Source: Prochlorococcus marinus str. MIT 9313
GTDB taxonomy: Bacteria > Cyanobacteriota > Cyanobacteriia > PCC-6307 > Cyanobiaceae
NCBI RefSeq assembly: GCF_000011485.1
Contig: NC_005071.1
Span: forward strand, 2,049,347-2,113,346
Direction: 5' to 3'
Length of the DNA: 64,000 nt
Shown: in pieces, positions 9,057 to 17,654 of the stretch
Numbering within the stretch: the first letter of the stretch is position 1
Layout of the letters: every line of letters begins with the position of its first letter
Notes under the pieces: generated by a model
Told to the model about the DNA's origin: nothing
Seen by the model: the letters and a program-made list of their open reading frames with translations, nothing else
The model's database searches: none
Program-made: the position numbers and the translations under genes

Positions 9057-9515
9057 CTAATTGCGATCAGGCAAATCAGGGGTCTGATGCAGAAGACGGT
9101 TGAGGCGAAGCCGATCTGCATTGAGAGGATCTGGAGCTAGTTCACCTGCAAGTTCTCGGAATTTCTGCTCAACAGCTTCTGGCACCTTCACATCAAAGAT
9201 GCGTTCCATCAGGGCTTCGATGGAAAACAGGTGCGCATTGATGTTCTCCAAATCAGCGATCGATTGCTGGATTGCATCAGCTGGCTCTTCTCCCCCACTA
9301 ACAGGAGTGGCGTGAGTATTAGCAGCCTCATTGGCTTGGGAGCCATATTGCTTCTGCAGATCTTCAAGAACACGACCAGAAAGTGTTCGAAAAGACTGCA
9401 AAGCAGCCCAATTGAGCTCCTGCTGATGACGCAAGGTAGGGCACTCACGAATCAGCCGATCATGCTCCCGGTAAAACCTTTGACAGTCCGGGCATTGACA
9501 GGGCTCTTCAGGCAC
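9057..9515 (-). CDS. Conserved hypothetical protein with N-terminal cysteine cluster
   Basis: Function not recognised. The 152-residue product begins with PCQCPDCQRFYREHD, where Cys6, Cys8 and Cys11 sit close together and His18 could complete a metal site; this is suggestive only. The rest is acidic and helix-forming, with a stretch at about 80-120 rich in Ala, Glu, Leu and Ile that could form a coiled coil. There is no signal peptide or membrane segment, so it is probably cytoplasmic. The start is a GTG. It lies 37 bases downstream of another small minus-strand gene and may be co-transcribed with it. The composition matches the surrounding coding DNA. Confidence 0.7.
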   Translation of the reverse strand: MPEEPCQCPDCQRFYREHDRLIRECPTLRHQQELNWAALQSFRTLSGRVLEDLQKQYGSQANEAANTHATPVSGGEEPADAIQQSIADLENINAHLFSIEALMERIFDVKVPEAVEQKFRELAGELAPDPLNADRLRLNRLLHQTPDLPDRN

Positions 9516-9552
9516 CGCACTCCGTCTAGCTCAGATCCCATCATGCCATCTA

Positions 9553-9882
9553 CTAAGCCGCAAGAGGAGGCTCGCTTGAAAAACTGCCCTGCCCCGAATC
9601 TGTATCGCCTGGAGCCGGCAAGGGAATCTCAATGGTGGACACCACCTGGATCACGTCGCGCAGTCGCATCGAATCAGCAAACCAACCCATCGCCTGCTCT
9701 GTATCACCTCGACGTTCAGCATCACTGGCCTGATCTTCATGAGCCTCAGCCAATAAAGCCAACCAACAGAGGCAGCGTGCCTGAACCACAGAGAGGTCCA
9801 GGTCCATGGGCTGTGAATTTGCAATGCTCTCGCTTTCCTGCTGCACAAGTAGCCGTAGCCGCAGATCGTGAAGCTGGGTCAT
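9553..9882 (-). CDS. Small conserved hypothetical protein
   Basis: Function not recognised. The 109-residue product has an ATG start and a helical N-terminal two-thirds (MTQLHDLRLRLLVQQE, then QARCLCWLALLAEAHEDQ and ERRGDTEQAMGWFADSMRLRD) resembling a TPR-like helical pair, followed by a proline- and serine-rich tail. No signal peptide or membrane segment is present. It is followed by the cysteine-cluster gene on the same strand. Its codon pattern is like that of neighbouring genes, and the two short plus-strand frames on the other side look like shadows. Confidence 0.65.
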   Translation of the reverse strand: MTQLHDLRLRLLVQQESESIANSQPMDLDLSVVQARCLCWLALLAEAHEDQASDAERRGDTEQAMGWFADSMRLRDVIQVVSTIEIPLPAPGDTDSGQGSFSSEPPLAA

Positions 9883-9977
9883 GACGCCTGATCCACCGAA
9901 TCAACACTAGCGAGAGCGTGGCATTTGCCTAGCCCACCAGATGTAGTACCGGCTACCGCGAACAGTTGGCAAAAAAC

Positions 9978-10050
<73 letters not shown>

Positions 10051-10086
10051 ATCACAGGGAATTATGCCCTCAATGCATGATGGAAG

Positions 10087-10489
10087 CTGAAAGCAGGTGA
10101 GGTGTTCGCGATCAAGTTGTCATTGCCCTTGGCAAGACGAGCTTGGTTGAGGAAAGTCCGGGCTCCCCGATGGCCAGACTTGCTGGGTAATGCCCAGTGC
10201 GGGTGACCGTGAGGAGAGTGCCACAGAAAAACACCGCCGATGGCCTCATGGGGTTCTACTCCGGGCACAGGCAAGGGTGCAAAGGTGCGGTAAGAGCGCA
10301 CCAGCAGCATCGAGAGGTGCTGGCTCGGTAAACCCCGGTTGGGAGCAAGGCCAAGGGGCGATGGCTGGCCATCTGCCACGTTCCACATAAATGCGCCGCT
10401 TGAGGCCGTCGGTAACGGCGGTCCTAGATAGATGAGCACCCACTGCTCTTGAGCAGTGAACAGAACCCGGCTTACGAACTGCTTTCACC
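10087..10489 (+). ncRNA. rnpB: RNase P RNA
   Basis: This is the catalytic RNA of RNase P, which cuts 5' leaders from pre-tRNAs. The universally conserved blocks are present: GAGGAAAGTCCGGGCTCC near 10149-10166 near the 5' end, and ACAGAACCCGGCTTACG near 10460-10476 near the 3' end. The terminal P1 helix is visible as TGAAAGCAG (10088-10096) pairing with CTGCTTTCA (10479-10487), which sets the ends to within a few bases. The internal GGTAAACCCC-like segment near 10328 also fits. The length of about 400 bases is usual for type A bacterial molecules. It is divergent from the tRNA-Arg gene and 57 bases upstream of rnc, so two RNA-processing genes are adjacent. Confidence 0.95.
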
Positions 10490-10546
10490 CTCTTCCCTAA
10501 CGCTGTTGATCAATCTGCAGAGAAGACCAGACAATCCATCCTTAGC

Positions 10547-11395
10547 GTGATGACTCATCGATCGAAGACGAAAACATCCCGAACAACCCCAAAAAACCTC
10601 TCTAACGAACGGGTCCAGCAACTACAAAACCTGCTGCAGAAACTCGCGCTGGTGGATCCTGCACGATCAAAAAGCTGCCCTGGAACTGAACCGAGAGGTC
10701 TAGCCGTTATCGATGAAGCACTGACGCACACCTCAGCTCAAGAAATCATCAACCACGAGCGCCTGGAATTCCTTGGCGACGCAGTTCTGCGGCTAGCCGC
10801 CTCGGAATATATCGATCGCCACTTCCCGCGCATGAATGTAGGCGAGCGCTCGGCATTAAGAGCTCACCTTGTGAGTGATCGCTGGCTAGCCGAAGTCGGT
10901 CAACGTATCGGCATCGAATCAGTACTCATCATCGGACCCATGGCTGCAGGGGATGCCTCTGCTAAACCCACCCTGCAGGCTGAAGCAACCGAAGCGTTGA
11001 TTGGAGCGCTCTATGAGTGCTGGCAAAGCCTTGAGCCAATCCACCGCTGGCTCACACCTCACTGGCAAGAGGCAAGCAGTGCGGTGCTAACCGATCCTCA
11101 TCGACTGAACAGCAAATCCGCGCTGCAGGAATGGAGCCAGGCAAGGGGGCTCGGGCTACCCCGCTACGAATGTGCAGAACGCAGCAAGCAACATGGAGAT
11201 CCTCAACGTTATGTTTGCCAAGTTCATCTCGATGATCGGCCAATTGGAGAGGGTTGGGGAGGCTCCCGCCGCAATGCCGAGCAAGAGGCAGCTCGCCGCT
11301 CACTACAGGCACTCACCCAATCAGCCAACGACAACTCAAGCCGAACTGAACAGAAAGCCATGCTCCTGAAAGATGGAGATCAATCTCCTTGCTGA
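10547..11395 (+). CDS. rnc: Ribonuclease III
   Basis: The 282-residue enzyme cleaves double-stranded RNA in rRNA maturation and mRNA decay. Residues from about 73-81 contain the RNase III signature HERLEFLGDAVL with the catalytic acidic residues, followed by LRAHLVSD and by EATEALIGALYE, which supplies the second metal-binding Glu cluster. The C-terminal third is a double-stranded RNA-binding domain ending in GGSRRNAEQEAARRSLQAL. The N-terminal 25 residues are basic and not conserved in the family. The protein is somewhat longer than the roughly 230-residue E. coli enzyme. An immediately following second ATG (10550) could also be used. Its 3' end faces the small ndhS gene. Confidence 0.95.
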   Translation: MMTHRSKTKTSRTTPKNLSNERVQQLQNLLQKLALVDPARSKSCPGTEPRGLAVIDEALTHTSAQEIINHERLEFLGDAVLRLAASEYIDRHFPRMNVGERSALRAHLVSDRWLAEVGQRIGIESVLIIGPMAAGDASAKPTLQAEATEALIGALYECWQSLEPIHRWLTPHWQEASSAVLTDPHRLNSKSALQEWSQARGLGLPRYECAERSKQHGDPQRYVCQVHLDDRPIGEGWGGSRRNAEQEAARRSLQALTQSANDNSSRTEQKAMLLKDGDQSPC

Positions 11396-11438
11396 CTAGA
11401 GAAAATCAGTGGCAGCAGTGAAGGGACTGCCAAAAACC

Positions 11439-11654
11439 TCAAGCCAGCAAAAGATGTTTCAGAGGGATCGTGACCAACTTGTCCCAGTTCCCCCCCTCAA
11501 ACAAGACCGCAGCTCGATCTCCACTGATACGTTGCACACATCCGCTATAGCCGTTGTAGATCGAGCGAATCTCATTCACAACCACATTGGAACCAGGCAA
11601 GATCAGTGCTTCTACAGAGGCCATGAGATCAACTTTTGGCAGTCTTAGCGCCAT
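11439..11654 (-). CDS. ndhS: NDH-1 subunit NdhS-like protein (DUF3252)
   Basis: The 71-residue product has a small SH3-like barrel pattern ([45 protein letters not shown]) that I recall from cyanobacterial NdhS. NdhS helps form the ferredoxin-binding site of the photosynthetic NDH-1 complex on the thylakoid membrane. An internal ATG at 11624 would give a 61-residue protein starting closer to the conserved region, so the true start is uncertain. The assigned start overlaps the possible upstream extension of rimM on the opposite strand, so the two genes share a tiny divergent control region. Assignment is from memory of the family, not a search. Confidence 0.75.
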   Translation of the reverse strand: MALRLPKVDLMASVEALILPGSNVVVNEIRSIYNGYSGCVQRISGDRAAVLFEGGNWDKLVTIPLKHLLLA

Positions 11655-11665
11655 TATCAGCAGAC

Positions 11666-12211
11666 ATGCTTTCTCCGCCCATGAACGGCGACGAAGACTG
11701 GCTCACCGTGGGAAAAGTGGTGGCCGCCCAAGGAATGCAAGGTGAACTACGCATCAACCCCAGCAGTGACTTCCCTGAACGCTTCACTCTTCCTGGTCAA
11801 CGCTGGCTCAAAGAACGCAACGGTGAGCCACGACCTATTGAATTGCTGACTGGACGTCAACTACCTGGCAGGTCGCTCTATGTCGTGAAATTTGCTGGGG
11901 TGAACAATCGCAATGCGGCCGAAGCGCTTGTAGGCCAAAAACTACTGGTGCCTTCAAGTGATCGTCCTAGCCTGGCCGAAGGCGAGTTTCACCTGCTTGA
12001 TTTAGTCGGCCTCGAAGCCCGTTTGCAAGCCGAAGGCCCTGCAATCGGTCATGTCATCGACCTCACCACCGCCGGGAACGACCTCCTCGAGATCGAATTA
12101 CTGACAGGAAGGCGGGTTCTGGTTCCATTCGTAGAAGCCATCGTTCCAGAAGTGCAACTCAATCAAGGCTGGCTCCGACTCACCCCACCTCCTGGACTGC
12201 TAGAGCTCTAA
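11666..12211 (+). CDS. rimM: 16S rRNA processing protein RimM
   Basis: The product of about 181 residues assists maturation of the 30S subunit head. The N-terminal RimM domain is seen in [19 protein letters not shown], with [16 protein letters not shown] in the middle. The PRC-barrel domain follows, with [13 protein letters not shown], then GNDLLEIEL and [13 protein letters not shown]. The frame extends upstream to a TTG at 11636 that would overlap ndhS. The ATG at 11666, or the one at 11681, just before the conserved [12 protein letters not shown], is a better start. The gene is followed after 56 bases by manC. Confidence 0.93.
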   Translation: MLSPPMNGDEDWLTVGKVVAAQGMQGELRINPSSDFPERFTLPGQRWLKERNGEPRPIELLTGRQLPGRSLYVVKFAGVNNRNAAEALVGQKLLVPSSDRPSLAEGEFHLLDLVGLEARLQAEGPAIGHVIDLTTAGNDLLEIELLTGRRVLVPFVEAIVPEVQLNQGWLRLTPPPGLLEL

Positions 12212-12267
12212 GCAATCGACAGAAGCAAGATATCTAAGCGATTCTGGGAACACTGAAGTAGCAAACC

Positions 12268-13722
12268 GTGGCGACCCCCCCCCTGATTCCAGTAATCCTC
12301 TGTGGGGGAACAGGTACCCGCCTTTGGCCGCTGTCGCGCGCGAGCTACCCCAAGCAGTACTGGGCTCTAAGCGGCTCCAGTGAAGAAACGCTGCTTCAGC
12401 AAACACAACAAAGACTGAAAGGCATCGAGGGGCTTAGTGCGCCACTGCTGATCTGCAACGAAGAGCATCGCTTCATCGTGGCCGAGCAGATGCGCCAAAT
12501 CGATGTGGAGCCCAATGCAATCCTGCTCGAGCCCATGGGTCGCAATACCGCTCCAGCAGTAACAGTGGCGGCACTGCAAGCCACAGAACGAGGCGAAGAT
12601 CCGATCCTGCTAGTTCTGGCTGCAGACCATGTCATACGCAATGCAACCCAGTTCCGTCATATCATCGAAGCCGGGCGCATCCCCGCAGAAGCCGGGCGAC
12701 TTGTGACCTTCGGCATCGTGCCCACCGCCCCTGAAACAGGTTACGGATATATCGAAGCAGCAGAATCATTCGGCAACGGTGAACCCAAAGCCGTACCCAT
12801 TGCCAGGTTTGTGGAAAAACCTGATCGCATCGCCGCAGAGCAGTTCCTCGCAAATGGATGCTTCACCTGGAACAGTGGCATGTTTATGTTCAAAGCGAGC
12901 GCCATCCTGAGCGAGCTGGAGCGACTATCTCCCGAGGTGGTGAGCTGTTGCCGTGCTGCCCTGGAGCAGGAAGTGCCAGACCTCGACTTCTTGCGGCTGG
13001 AACGTGAAGCCTTCGCCAAATGTCCAAACGTTGCTATCGATGTCGCCGTCATGGAAAAAACTGAGCTGGGCACGGTGCTGCCTCTCGATGCTGGCTGGAG
13101 TGACGTGGGCAGCTGGAGTGCCCTATGGAACACCACTGATCGAGATCTGAACGGCAACGTTCTACGAGGTCATGTCATCGCTGAAAGCAGTCGAAATTGT
13201 TACCTACGTAGCGAACATCGCCTGGTGGTAGGCCTAGGAGTAGAAGACCTTGTTGTGGTTGAAACGGACGACGCAGTACTGATTGCCAACCGTAATCAAG
13301 CCCAGGACGTAAAAACGATTGTGAAGCAATTGGAGGCGGATGGAAGCCCGGAAGGCAAAGCTCACCGCAAGATCTATCGACCCTGGGGGCATTACACCTC
13401 TGTGGTGAAAGACAGTCGCTGGCAGGTCAAACATATCGAGTTAAAACCTGGTGCAAGCCTCTCACTACAAATGCACCATCACCGTGCTGAGCACTGGATC
13501 GTGGTCAAGGGAACCGCCTTAGTCGAAAAGGACGGAGACAAGCAATTGGTAGGAGAAAACCAGAGCACCTACATCCCTTTGGGCTGCAAACACAGACTCA
13601 CCAATCCAGGACGAATGCCTATGGAATTGATTGAGGTACAAAGTGGCCCATACCTCTGTGAAGATGACATCGTGCGCTTTGAGGACCGCTACGGACGTAG
13701 TGAAAGCGTGATCGTCAATTGA
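12268..13722 (+). CDS. manC: Mannose-1-phosphate guanylyltransferase / mannose-6-phosphate isomerase
   Basis: This 484-residue bifunctional-type enzyme makes GDP-mannose, the donor for surface mannans and for fucose-type sugars. The nucleotidyltransferase domain starts with VILCGGTGTRLWPLSRASYP and contains GRNTAPA, LAADHVI and FVEKPD. The C-terminal cupin domain, with the LKPGASLSLQMHHHRAEHW metal-binding segment near residue 392, is the type II phosphomannose isomerase module. The start is a GTG 29 bases before the conserved loop. The 3' end is 7 bases from the convergent glmS gene, with no terminator between. It feeds the surface-polysaccharide functions suggested by genes further along the window. 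Confidence 0.96.
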   Translation: MATPPLIPVILCGGTGTRLWPLSRASYPKQYWALSGSSEETLLQQTQQRLKGIEGLSAPLLICNEEHRFIVAEQMRQIDVEPNAILLEPMGRNTAPAVTVAALQATERGEDPILLVLAADHVIRNATQFRHIIEAGRIPAEAGRLVTFGIVPTAPETGYGYIEAAESFGNGEPKAVPIARFVEKPDRIAAEQFLANGCFTWNSGMFMFKASAILSELERLSPEVVSCCRAALEQEVPDLDFLRLEREAFAKCPNVAIDVAVMEKTELGTVLPLDAGWSDVGSWSALWNTTDRDLNGNVLRGHVIAESSRNCYLRSEHRLVVGLGVEDLVVVETDDAVLIANRNQAQDVKTIVKQLEADGSPEGKAHRKIYRPWGHYTSVVKDSRWQVKHIELKPGASLSLQMHHHRAEHWIVVKGTALVEKDGDKQLVGENQSTYIPLGCKHRLTNPGRMPMELIEVQSGPYLCEDDIVRFEDRYGRSESVIVN

Positions 13723-13729
13723 GCTTGAG

Positions 13730-15634
13730 CTATTCCACCGTCACACTTTTGGCGAGATTGCGTGGCTGATCCACATCAAGACCCCTATGAGCTGCAATGT
13801 GATAGCTCAGTAGCTGTATCGGAACAAGCGTGAGCAAGGGGCTGATCCACTCGCTCACCTCAGGGACAGGAAGCAAAGCATCAAACAAGGCCGTATCCGG
13901 ACACTCCGGCGCCACACCGATCAGCTTTGCATCACGCGCTTTCGCCTCCTGGGCATTGCTGAGCACCTTCTCAAAAACCACTCCAGGCATCGCAATCGAG
14001 ACCACCGGCACACGCGCATCGAGCAAAGCAATCGGTCCATGCTTCATTTCCCCAGCTGGGTAGCCCTCTGCATGGATATAGCTGATCTCCTTAAGCTTGA
14101 GAGCTCCCTCAAGGGCAATGGGATAGTTGATGCCACGACCCAAAAAGATCACATCCTGAGTATCAGCGAAGCGGTTAGCTAAAACTTCGCAGCGTTGATC
14201 ATGGAGCTCTACCAGCGAGCGCAGCTGATCCGGTAAAGCCCTTAGTTCGTCTTTGAGGCTGGCAATCTCACTCAATGAGCGCTGACGACGACGAGCAGCA
14301 AATGCCAGTGCAAGCCCATAGAAAGCCAACAACTGCCCCAAGAAGGTCTTTGTAGCTGCCACCCCCACTTCAATCCCTGCGCCGATGTCGAGAATGTATG
14401 GAACCTGACGAGTCAGGGAGCTTTCTGGCCGATTCGTGACCCCTAACTGGCGAGGGGCAAATGCAGGCTCCCCATGAGCCTGCCTACGTTGAGCATCCAT
14501 CGTCAATGCCGCGAGAGTATCTGCGGTCTCCCCAGACTGAGTCACACCAATCGTGAGTGTGTGGGGTGCTAGTGGAGGCGGTGCATAGCGAAACTCACTT
14601 GCATAAAAGACAGAAGTGGGAATCCCCGCGAACTGCTCCAACAAATAGGCCCCTACAAGTGCCGCATGACGACTCGTGCCACAGGCCAAAATCTGAATTC
14701 GCTCTAGATCGGCATAAAAGGAATGATCCAAGGGCAAAGCCACAGGCTCATCAGACGAGAGATCTGGAGGCAAATGACGTGCTACCCACAGCTCCGCAGT
14801 CTCAGGCTGCTCGTGGATTTCCTTGAGCATGAAATGACGGAAGTGACGTTTATCGGCCACTTGATCACCGCCACTGAGCAGTGAAGGGCTTCGCTGCTGC
14901 CGTTCACCTTGTGCGTTGTAAAGCTCAATCCCCAAAGGCGTGAGCAAGGCCACCTCACCATCCTCCATAGGAAGAATCGTGCGCGTGAAGCCTGCCAAAG
15001 CTGGCGTATCACTTGCGCAGAGGAATTCACCTTCGCCAAGACCAATCAACAGCGGCGCCTGCTTGCGTGCAACGACAAGAGCACCTGGTACTTCCGCCCA
15101 AACCACTGCCAGGGCATAGGCACCCTTCAACTGGGGCAACACCCGTTGCACAGCTTCTAACAACATCCTTCCATTCACGACACGGTCCTGAACCTGCAGA
15201 GCACGAAGTTCAAGCGAGATGAGATGAGGAATGACTTCCGTATCTGTCTCTGAAACAAACCTCACCCCTTCAGCCTCAAGTGCCTCGCGGAGAGAACGGT
15301 GATTCTCGATAATGCCGTTCTGCACTACCGCCACAAGACCAGAGCCATCCCTATGGGGATGAGCATTGCGCTCTTCAGGTTTGCCATGGGTGGCCCAACG
15401 GGTGTGGCCGATACCGCAATGCCCTGGCGCACCCTTCTCTTCCACACATGCTGTGAGGTTTACCAGCTTTCCTTGAGCCCGCTGACAAGTGAGCCGACTG
15501 GAACCATCCTCAGCTAACAGTTCAACAGTGGCAAGACCAGCAGAGTCGTAACCGCGGTATTCGAGCTGCCTAAGCCCTTCTAACAGCAACGGGGCCGCCT
15601 CACGAGAGCCAATAACCGCAACGATTCCGCACAT
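13730..15634 (-). CDS. glmS: Glucosamine-fructose-6-phosphate aminotransferase
   Basis: The 634-residue enzyme converts fructose-6-phosphate and glutamine into glucosamine-6-phosphate, the first step to UDP-GlcNAc for peptidoglycan. The glutaminase domain begins MCGIVAVIGS, where Cys2 becomes the N-terminal nucleophile after Met removal, and contains GIGHTRWATHG and NGIIENH. The second half holds two SIS sugar isomerase domains (ACGTSRHAALVGAYLLE, GVTQSGETADTLAAL, LGRGINYPIALEGALKLKE) and ends in the conserved PRNLAKSVTVE. It is slightly longer than the 609-residue E. coli enzyme. The start cannot move because of Cys2, and the psaC terminator U-tract abuts this ATG directly, leaving no room for a ribosome binding site. 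No glmS ribozyme was recognised upstream. Confidence 0.97.
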   Translation of the reverse strand: MCGIVAVIGSREAAPLLLEGLRQLEYRGYDSAGLATVELLAEDGSSRLTCQRAQGKLVNLTACVEEKGAPGHCGIGHTRWATHGKPEERNAHPHRDGSGLVAVVQNGIIENHRSLREALEAEGVRFVSETDTEVIPHLISLELRALQVQDRVVNGRMLLEAVQRVLPQLKGAYALAVVWAEVPGALVVARKQAPLLIGLGEGEFLCASDTPALAGFTRTILPMEDGEVALLTPLGIELYNAQGERQQRSPSLLSGGDQVADKRHFRHFMLKEIHEQPETAELWVARHLPPDLSSDEPVALPLDHSFYADLERIQILACGTSRHAALVGAYLLEQFAGIPTSVFYASEFRYAPPPLAPHTLTIGVTQSGETADTLAALTMDAQRRQAHGEPAFAPRQLGVTNRPESSLTRQVPYILDIGAGIEVGVAATKTFLGQLLAFYGLALAFAARRRQRSLSEIASLKDELRALPDQLRSLVELHDQRCEVLANRFADTQDVIFLGRGINYPIALEGALKLKEISYIHAEGYPAGEMKHGPIALLDARVPVVSIAMPGVVFEKVLSNAQEAKARDAKLIGVAPECPDTALFDALLPVPEVSEWISPLLTLVPIQLLSYHIAAHRGLDVDQPRNLAKSVTVE

Positions 15635-15660
15635 AAAAAAAGCCCGGCACCTGCCGGGCT
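15635..15660 (-). terminator. psaC terminator abutting the glmS start codon
   Basis: On the minus strand a 9-bp stem AGCCCGGCA/TGCCGGGCT with a 2-base centre is followed by seven T residues. It lies 59 bases after the psaC stop and its T-run ends at the base before the glmS ATG. It should end psaC transcripts. Any transcript entering glmS would read through it or begin within a few bases of the start codon. Confidence 0.9.
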
Positions 15661-15719
15661 GAGCTTATGGGGTAGATGCGCAAAACAGGGACAACTGAAA
15701 CTGAGACGTTGAACTCAAA

Positions 15720-15965
15720 TCAGTAAGCCAGGCCCATACTGCGCGTGGTCTCATCGCCTAAATAAACCCGAATGCTGAGGAAATGAGTGGGGCAAGCGGT
15801 TTCGCATCGCTTGCATCCCACACAATCTTCAGTGCGAGGAGATGCAGCTATCTGGCCGGATTTATGGCCATCCCAGGGAACCATCTCGAGAACATCGAGA
15901 GGGCATGCACGAACGCATTGAGTGCAACCAATGCATGTGTCGTAAATCTTGACAGCGTGAGACAT
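15720..15965 (-). CDS. psaC: Photosystem I iron-sulfur subunit PsaC
   Basis: The 81-residue protein binds the terminal [4Fe-4S] clusters FA and FB on the stromal side of photosystem I and passes electrons to ferredoxin. Both CxxCxxCxxxCP motifs are complete: Cys11, 14, 17 and 21, and Cys48, 51, 54 and 58. The [14 protein letters not shown] start and the TRSMGLAY ending are diagnostic. The open frame extends 15 codons further upstream, but the 81-residue start at 15965 fits the nearly invariant family length. It is transcribed divergently from acpP across 138 bases and ends at the strong terminator at 15635-15660. Confidence 0.99.
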   Translation of the reverse strand: MSHAVKIYDTCIGCTQCVRACPLDVLEMVPWDGHKSGQIAASPRTEDCVGCKRCETACPTHFLSIRVYLGDETTRSMGLAY

Positions 15966-16103
15966 GAGCCTGGTCCGGAACAAAAGGCTTGAAGTAACGG
16001 TAACTGGCAAGACTCCTAGTGAGACAAGTTCGACGTGTTGCCGTCACCGTTGTTAACCCCACTACCGCCAGCTCGTAGGATGCATCGTCCCGTCTTCACG
16101 GCT

Positions 16104-16346
16104 ATGTCCCAGGAAGCGATCCTTGAGAAAGTCCGTTCAATCGTTACGGAGCAACTGAGTGTTGAGGCCGGCGAAGTGAAGCCAGAATCGAGTTTTCAGA
16201 ACGACCTTGGTGCCGACTCCCTCGACACCGTGGAACTCGTGATGGCCCTCGAAGAGGCCTTTGATATCGAGATCCCAGACGAGGCGGCTGAGGGCATCAC
16301 GACCGTCGGTGATGCCGTCAAGTACATCGAAGACAAGCAAGCCTGA
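16104..16346 (+). CDS. acpP: Acyl carrier protein
   Basis: The 80-residue acidic protein carries growing acyl chains on a phosphopantetheine arm. The attachment site is Ser39 in [16 protein letters not shown]. The start [14 protein letters not shown] at 16104 gives the standard length; the frame runs 23 codons further upstream with unrelated residues and is not used. The next gene, fabF, begins 8 bases after the stop, so the two are very likely co-transcribed, as in many bacteria. Confidence 0.98.
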   Translation: MSQEAILEKVRSIVTEQLSVEAGEVKPESSFQNDLGADSLDTVELVMALEEAFDIEIPDEAAEGITTVGDAVKYIEDKQA

Positions 16347-16354
16347 GGATCGGC

Positions 16355-17602
16355 ATGATGGAGGATCTCCATCGGGTTGTGATCACCGGTCTCGGAGCGG
16401 TCACACCGATTGGCAACACGGTCGCGGACTATTTAGAAGGGTTGAAGACAGCCAACAATGGCGTAGGCGCCATAAGCCTGTTTGACGCGTCAGCCCATGC
16501 ATGTCGCTTTGCCGCAGAGGTCAAAGACTTTGACCCAACCGGTTTCCTCGAAGCGAAGGAATCAAAAAGATGGGATCGATTCAGCAAATTCGGTGTTGTA
16601 GCAGCCAAGCAGGCAGTTGCTGATGCCGGGCTAAGCATCGAAGAGGAAAATTCCTCCCGCATCGGGGTGATTATTGGTTCAGGTGTCGGTGGTCTGCTCA
16701 CCATGGAGACCCAAGCCCACGTTTTGAATGAGAAAGGTCCCGGTCGGGTCAGCCCATTCACAGTGCCGATGATGATCCCCAACATGGCTACTGGGCTTGC
16801 CGCCATTGCGTTGGGGGCCAAAGGACCCAGCTCAGCAGTGGCCACAGCCTGTGCAGCTGGATCCAATGCCATCGGCGATGCCTTCCGGCTGCTGCAACTC
16901 GGCAAAGCGGATGTCATGGTGTGTGGTGGTGCAGAAGCAAGCATCACACCACTAGGTGTGGCTGGCTTCGCCAGTGCCAAGGCCCTCTCCTTCCGCAATG
17001 ACGACCCCACCACGGCTAGCCGTCCGTTCGATGCAGAACGAGATGGATTCGTCATCGGTGAAGGCTCTGGCGTCCTGGTCCTTGAAACCCTTGAGCACGC
17101 CAAAAATCGCGATGCCACGATCCATGCTGAGATTGTGGGCTATGGCATGACCTGCGATGCCCACCACATCACTGCCCCAACCCCTGGCGGCGTTGGTGGT
17201 GCAGAAGCAATCCGCCTGGCCCTAAAAGACGGAAAGCTGGAGCCCACCAGCGTGGATTACATCAATGCCCATGGCACCAGTACTCCTGCCAATGACAGCA
17301 ACGAAACAGCAGCCATCAAAAATGCTCTCGGCGAAAGGGCTTCTCAGATTCCTGTGAGCTCCACAAAATCCATGACGGGTCACCTTCTTGGTGGATCGGG
17401 CGGCATTGAAGCTGTGGCGTGCGTGCTTGCCCTTCAGCACGACATGGTGCCTCCCACAATTAATTACCTCAACCCAGATCCACAGTGTGATCTCGACTAT
17501 GTCCCCAACATGGCCAGAGAACACAGATTAAGCGTGGTGCTCTCCAATTCCTTCGGCTTCGGCGGCCACAACGTCTGCCTCGCCTTCCGCCAAATGCCCT
17601 AA
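16355..17602 (+). CDS. fabF: Beta-ketoacyl-ACP synthase II
   Basis: The 415-residue condensing enzyme elongates acyl-ACP with malonyl-ACP. The catalytic triad is visible: Cys166 in [10 protein letters not shown], a His in [16 protein letters not shown] and a His in [14 protein letters not shown]. The C-terminal NSFGFGGHN glycine loop is present. The N-terminus [20 protein letters not shown] is typical; either of the first two Met codons may be used. It follows acpP by 8 bases and is 52 bases ahead of tkt on the same strand. Confidence 0.98.
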   Translation: MMEDLHRVVITGLGAVTPIGNTVADYLEGLKTANNGVGAISLFDASAHACRFAAEVKDFDPTGFLEAKESKRWDRFSKFGVVAAKQAVADAGLSIEEENSSRIGVIIGSGVGGLLTMETQAHVLNEKGPGRVSPFTVPMMIPNMATGLAAIALGAKGPSSAVATACAAGSNAIGDAFRLLQLGKADVMVCGGAEASITPLGVAGFASAKALSFRNDDPTTASRPFDAERDGFVIGEGSGVLVLETLEHAKNRDATIHAEIVGYGMTCDAHHITAPTPGGVGGAEAIRLALKDGKLEPTSVDYINAHGTSTPANDSNETAAIKNALGERASQIPVSSTKSMTGHLLGGSGGIEAVACVLALQHDMVPPTINYLNPDPQCDLDYVPNMAREHRLSVVLSNSFGFGGHNVCLAFRQMP

Positions 17603-17654
17603 GCGGCTCTACCGCCTCCATCCTTCAGACTCCCTGCTATCCCATCTCAACACC

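Noticed and set aside
15635-15719. glmS ribozyme or riboswitch between psaC and glmS
   Set aside because: Only 85 bases separate the genes, they hold a terminator hairpin, and no ribozyme core was recognised.
15966-16010. Upstream extension of PsaC
   Set aside because: The added 15 residues are not part of the nearly invariant 81-residue family sequence.
16035-16103. Upstream extension of the acyl carrier protein
   Set aside because: The extra 23 residues are proline-rich and unlike any ACP start; the standard start at 16104 fits.
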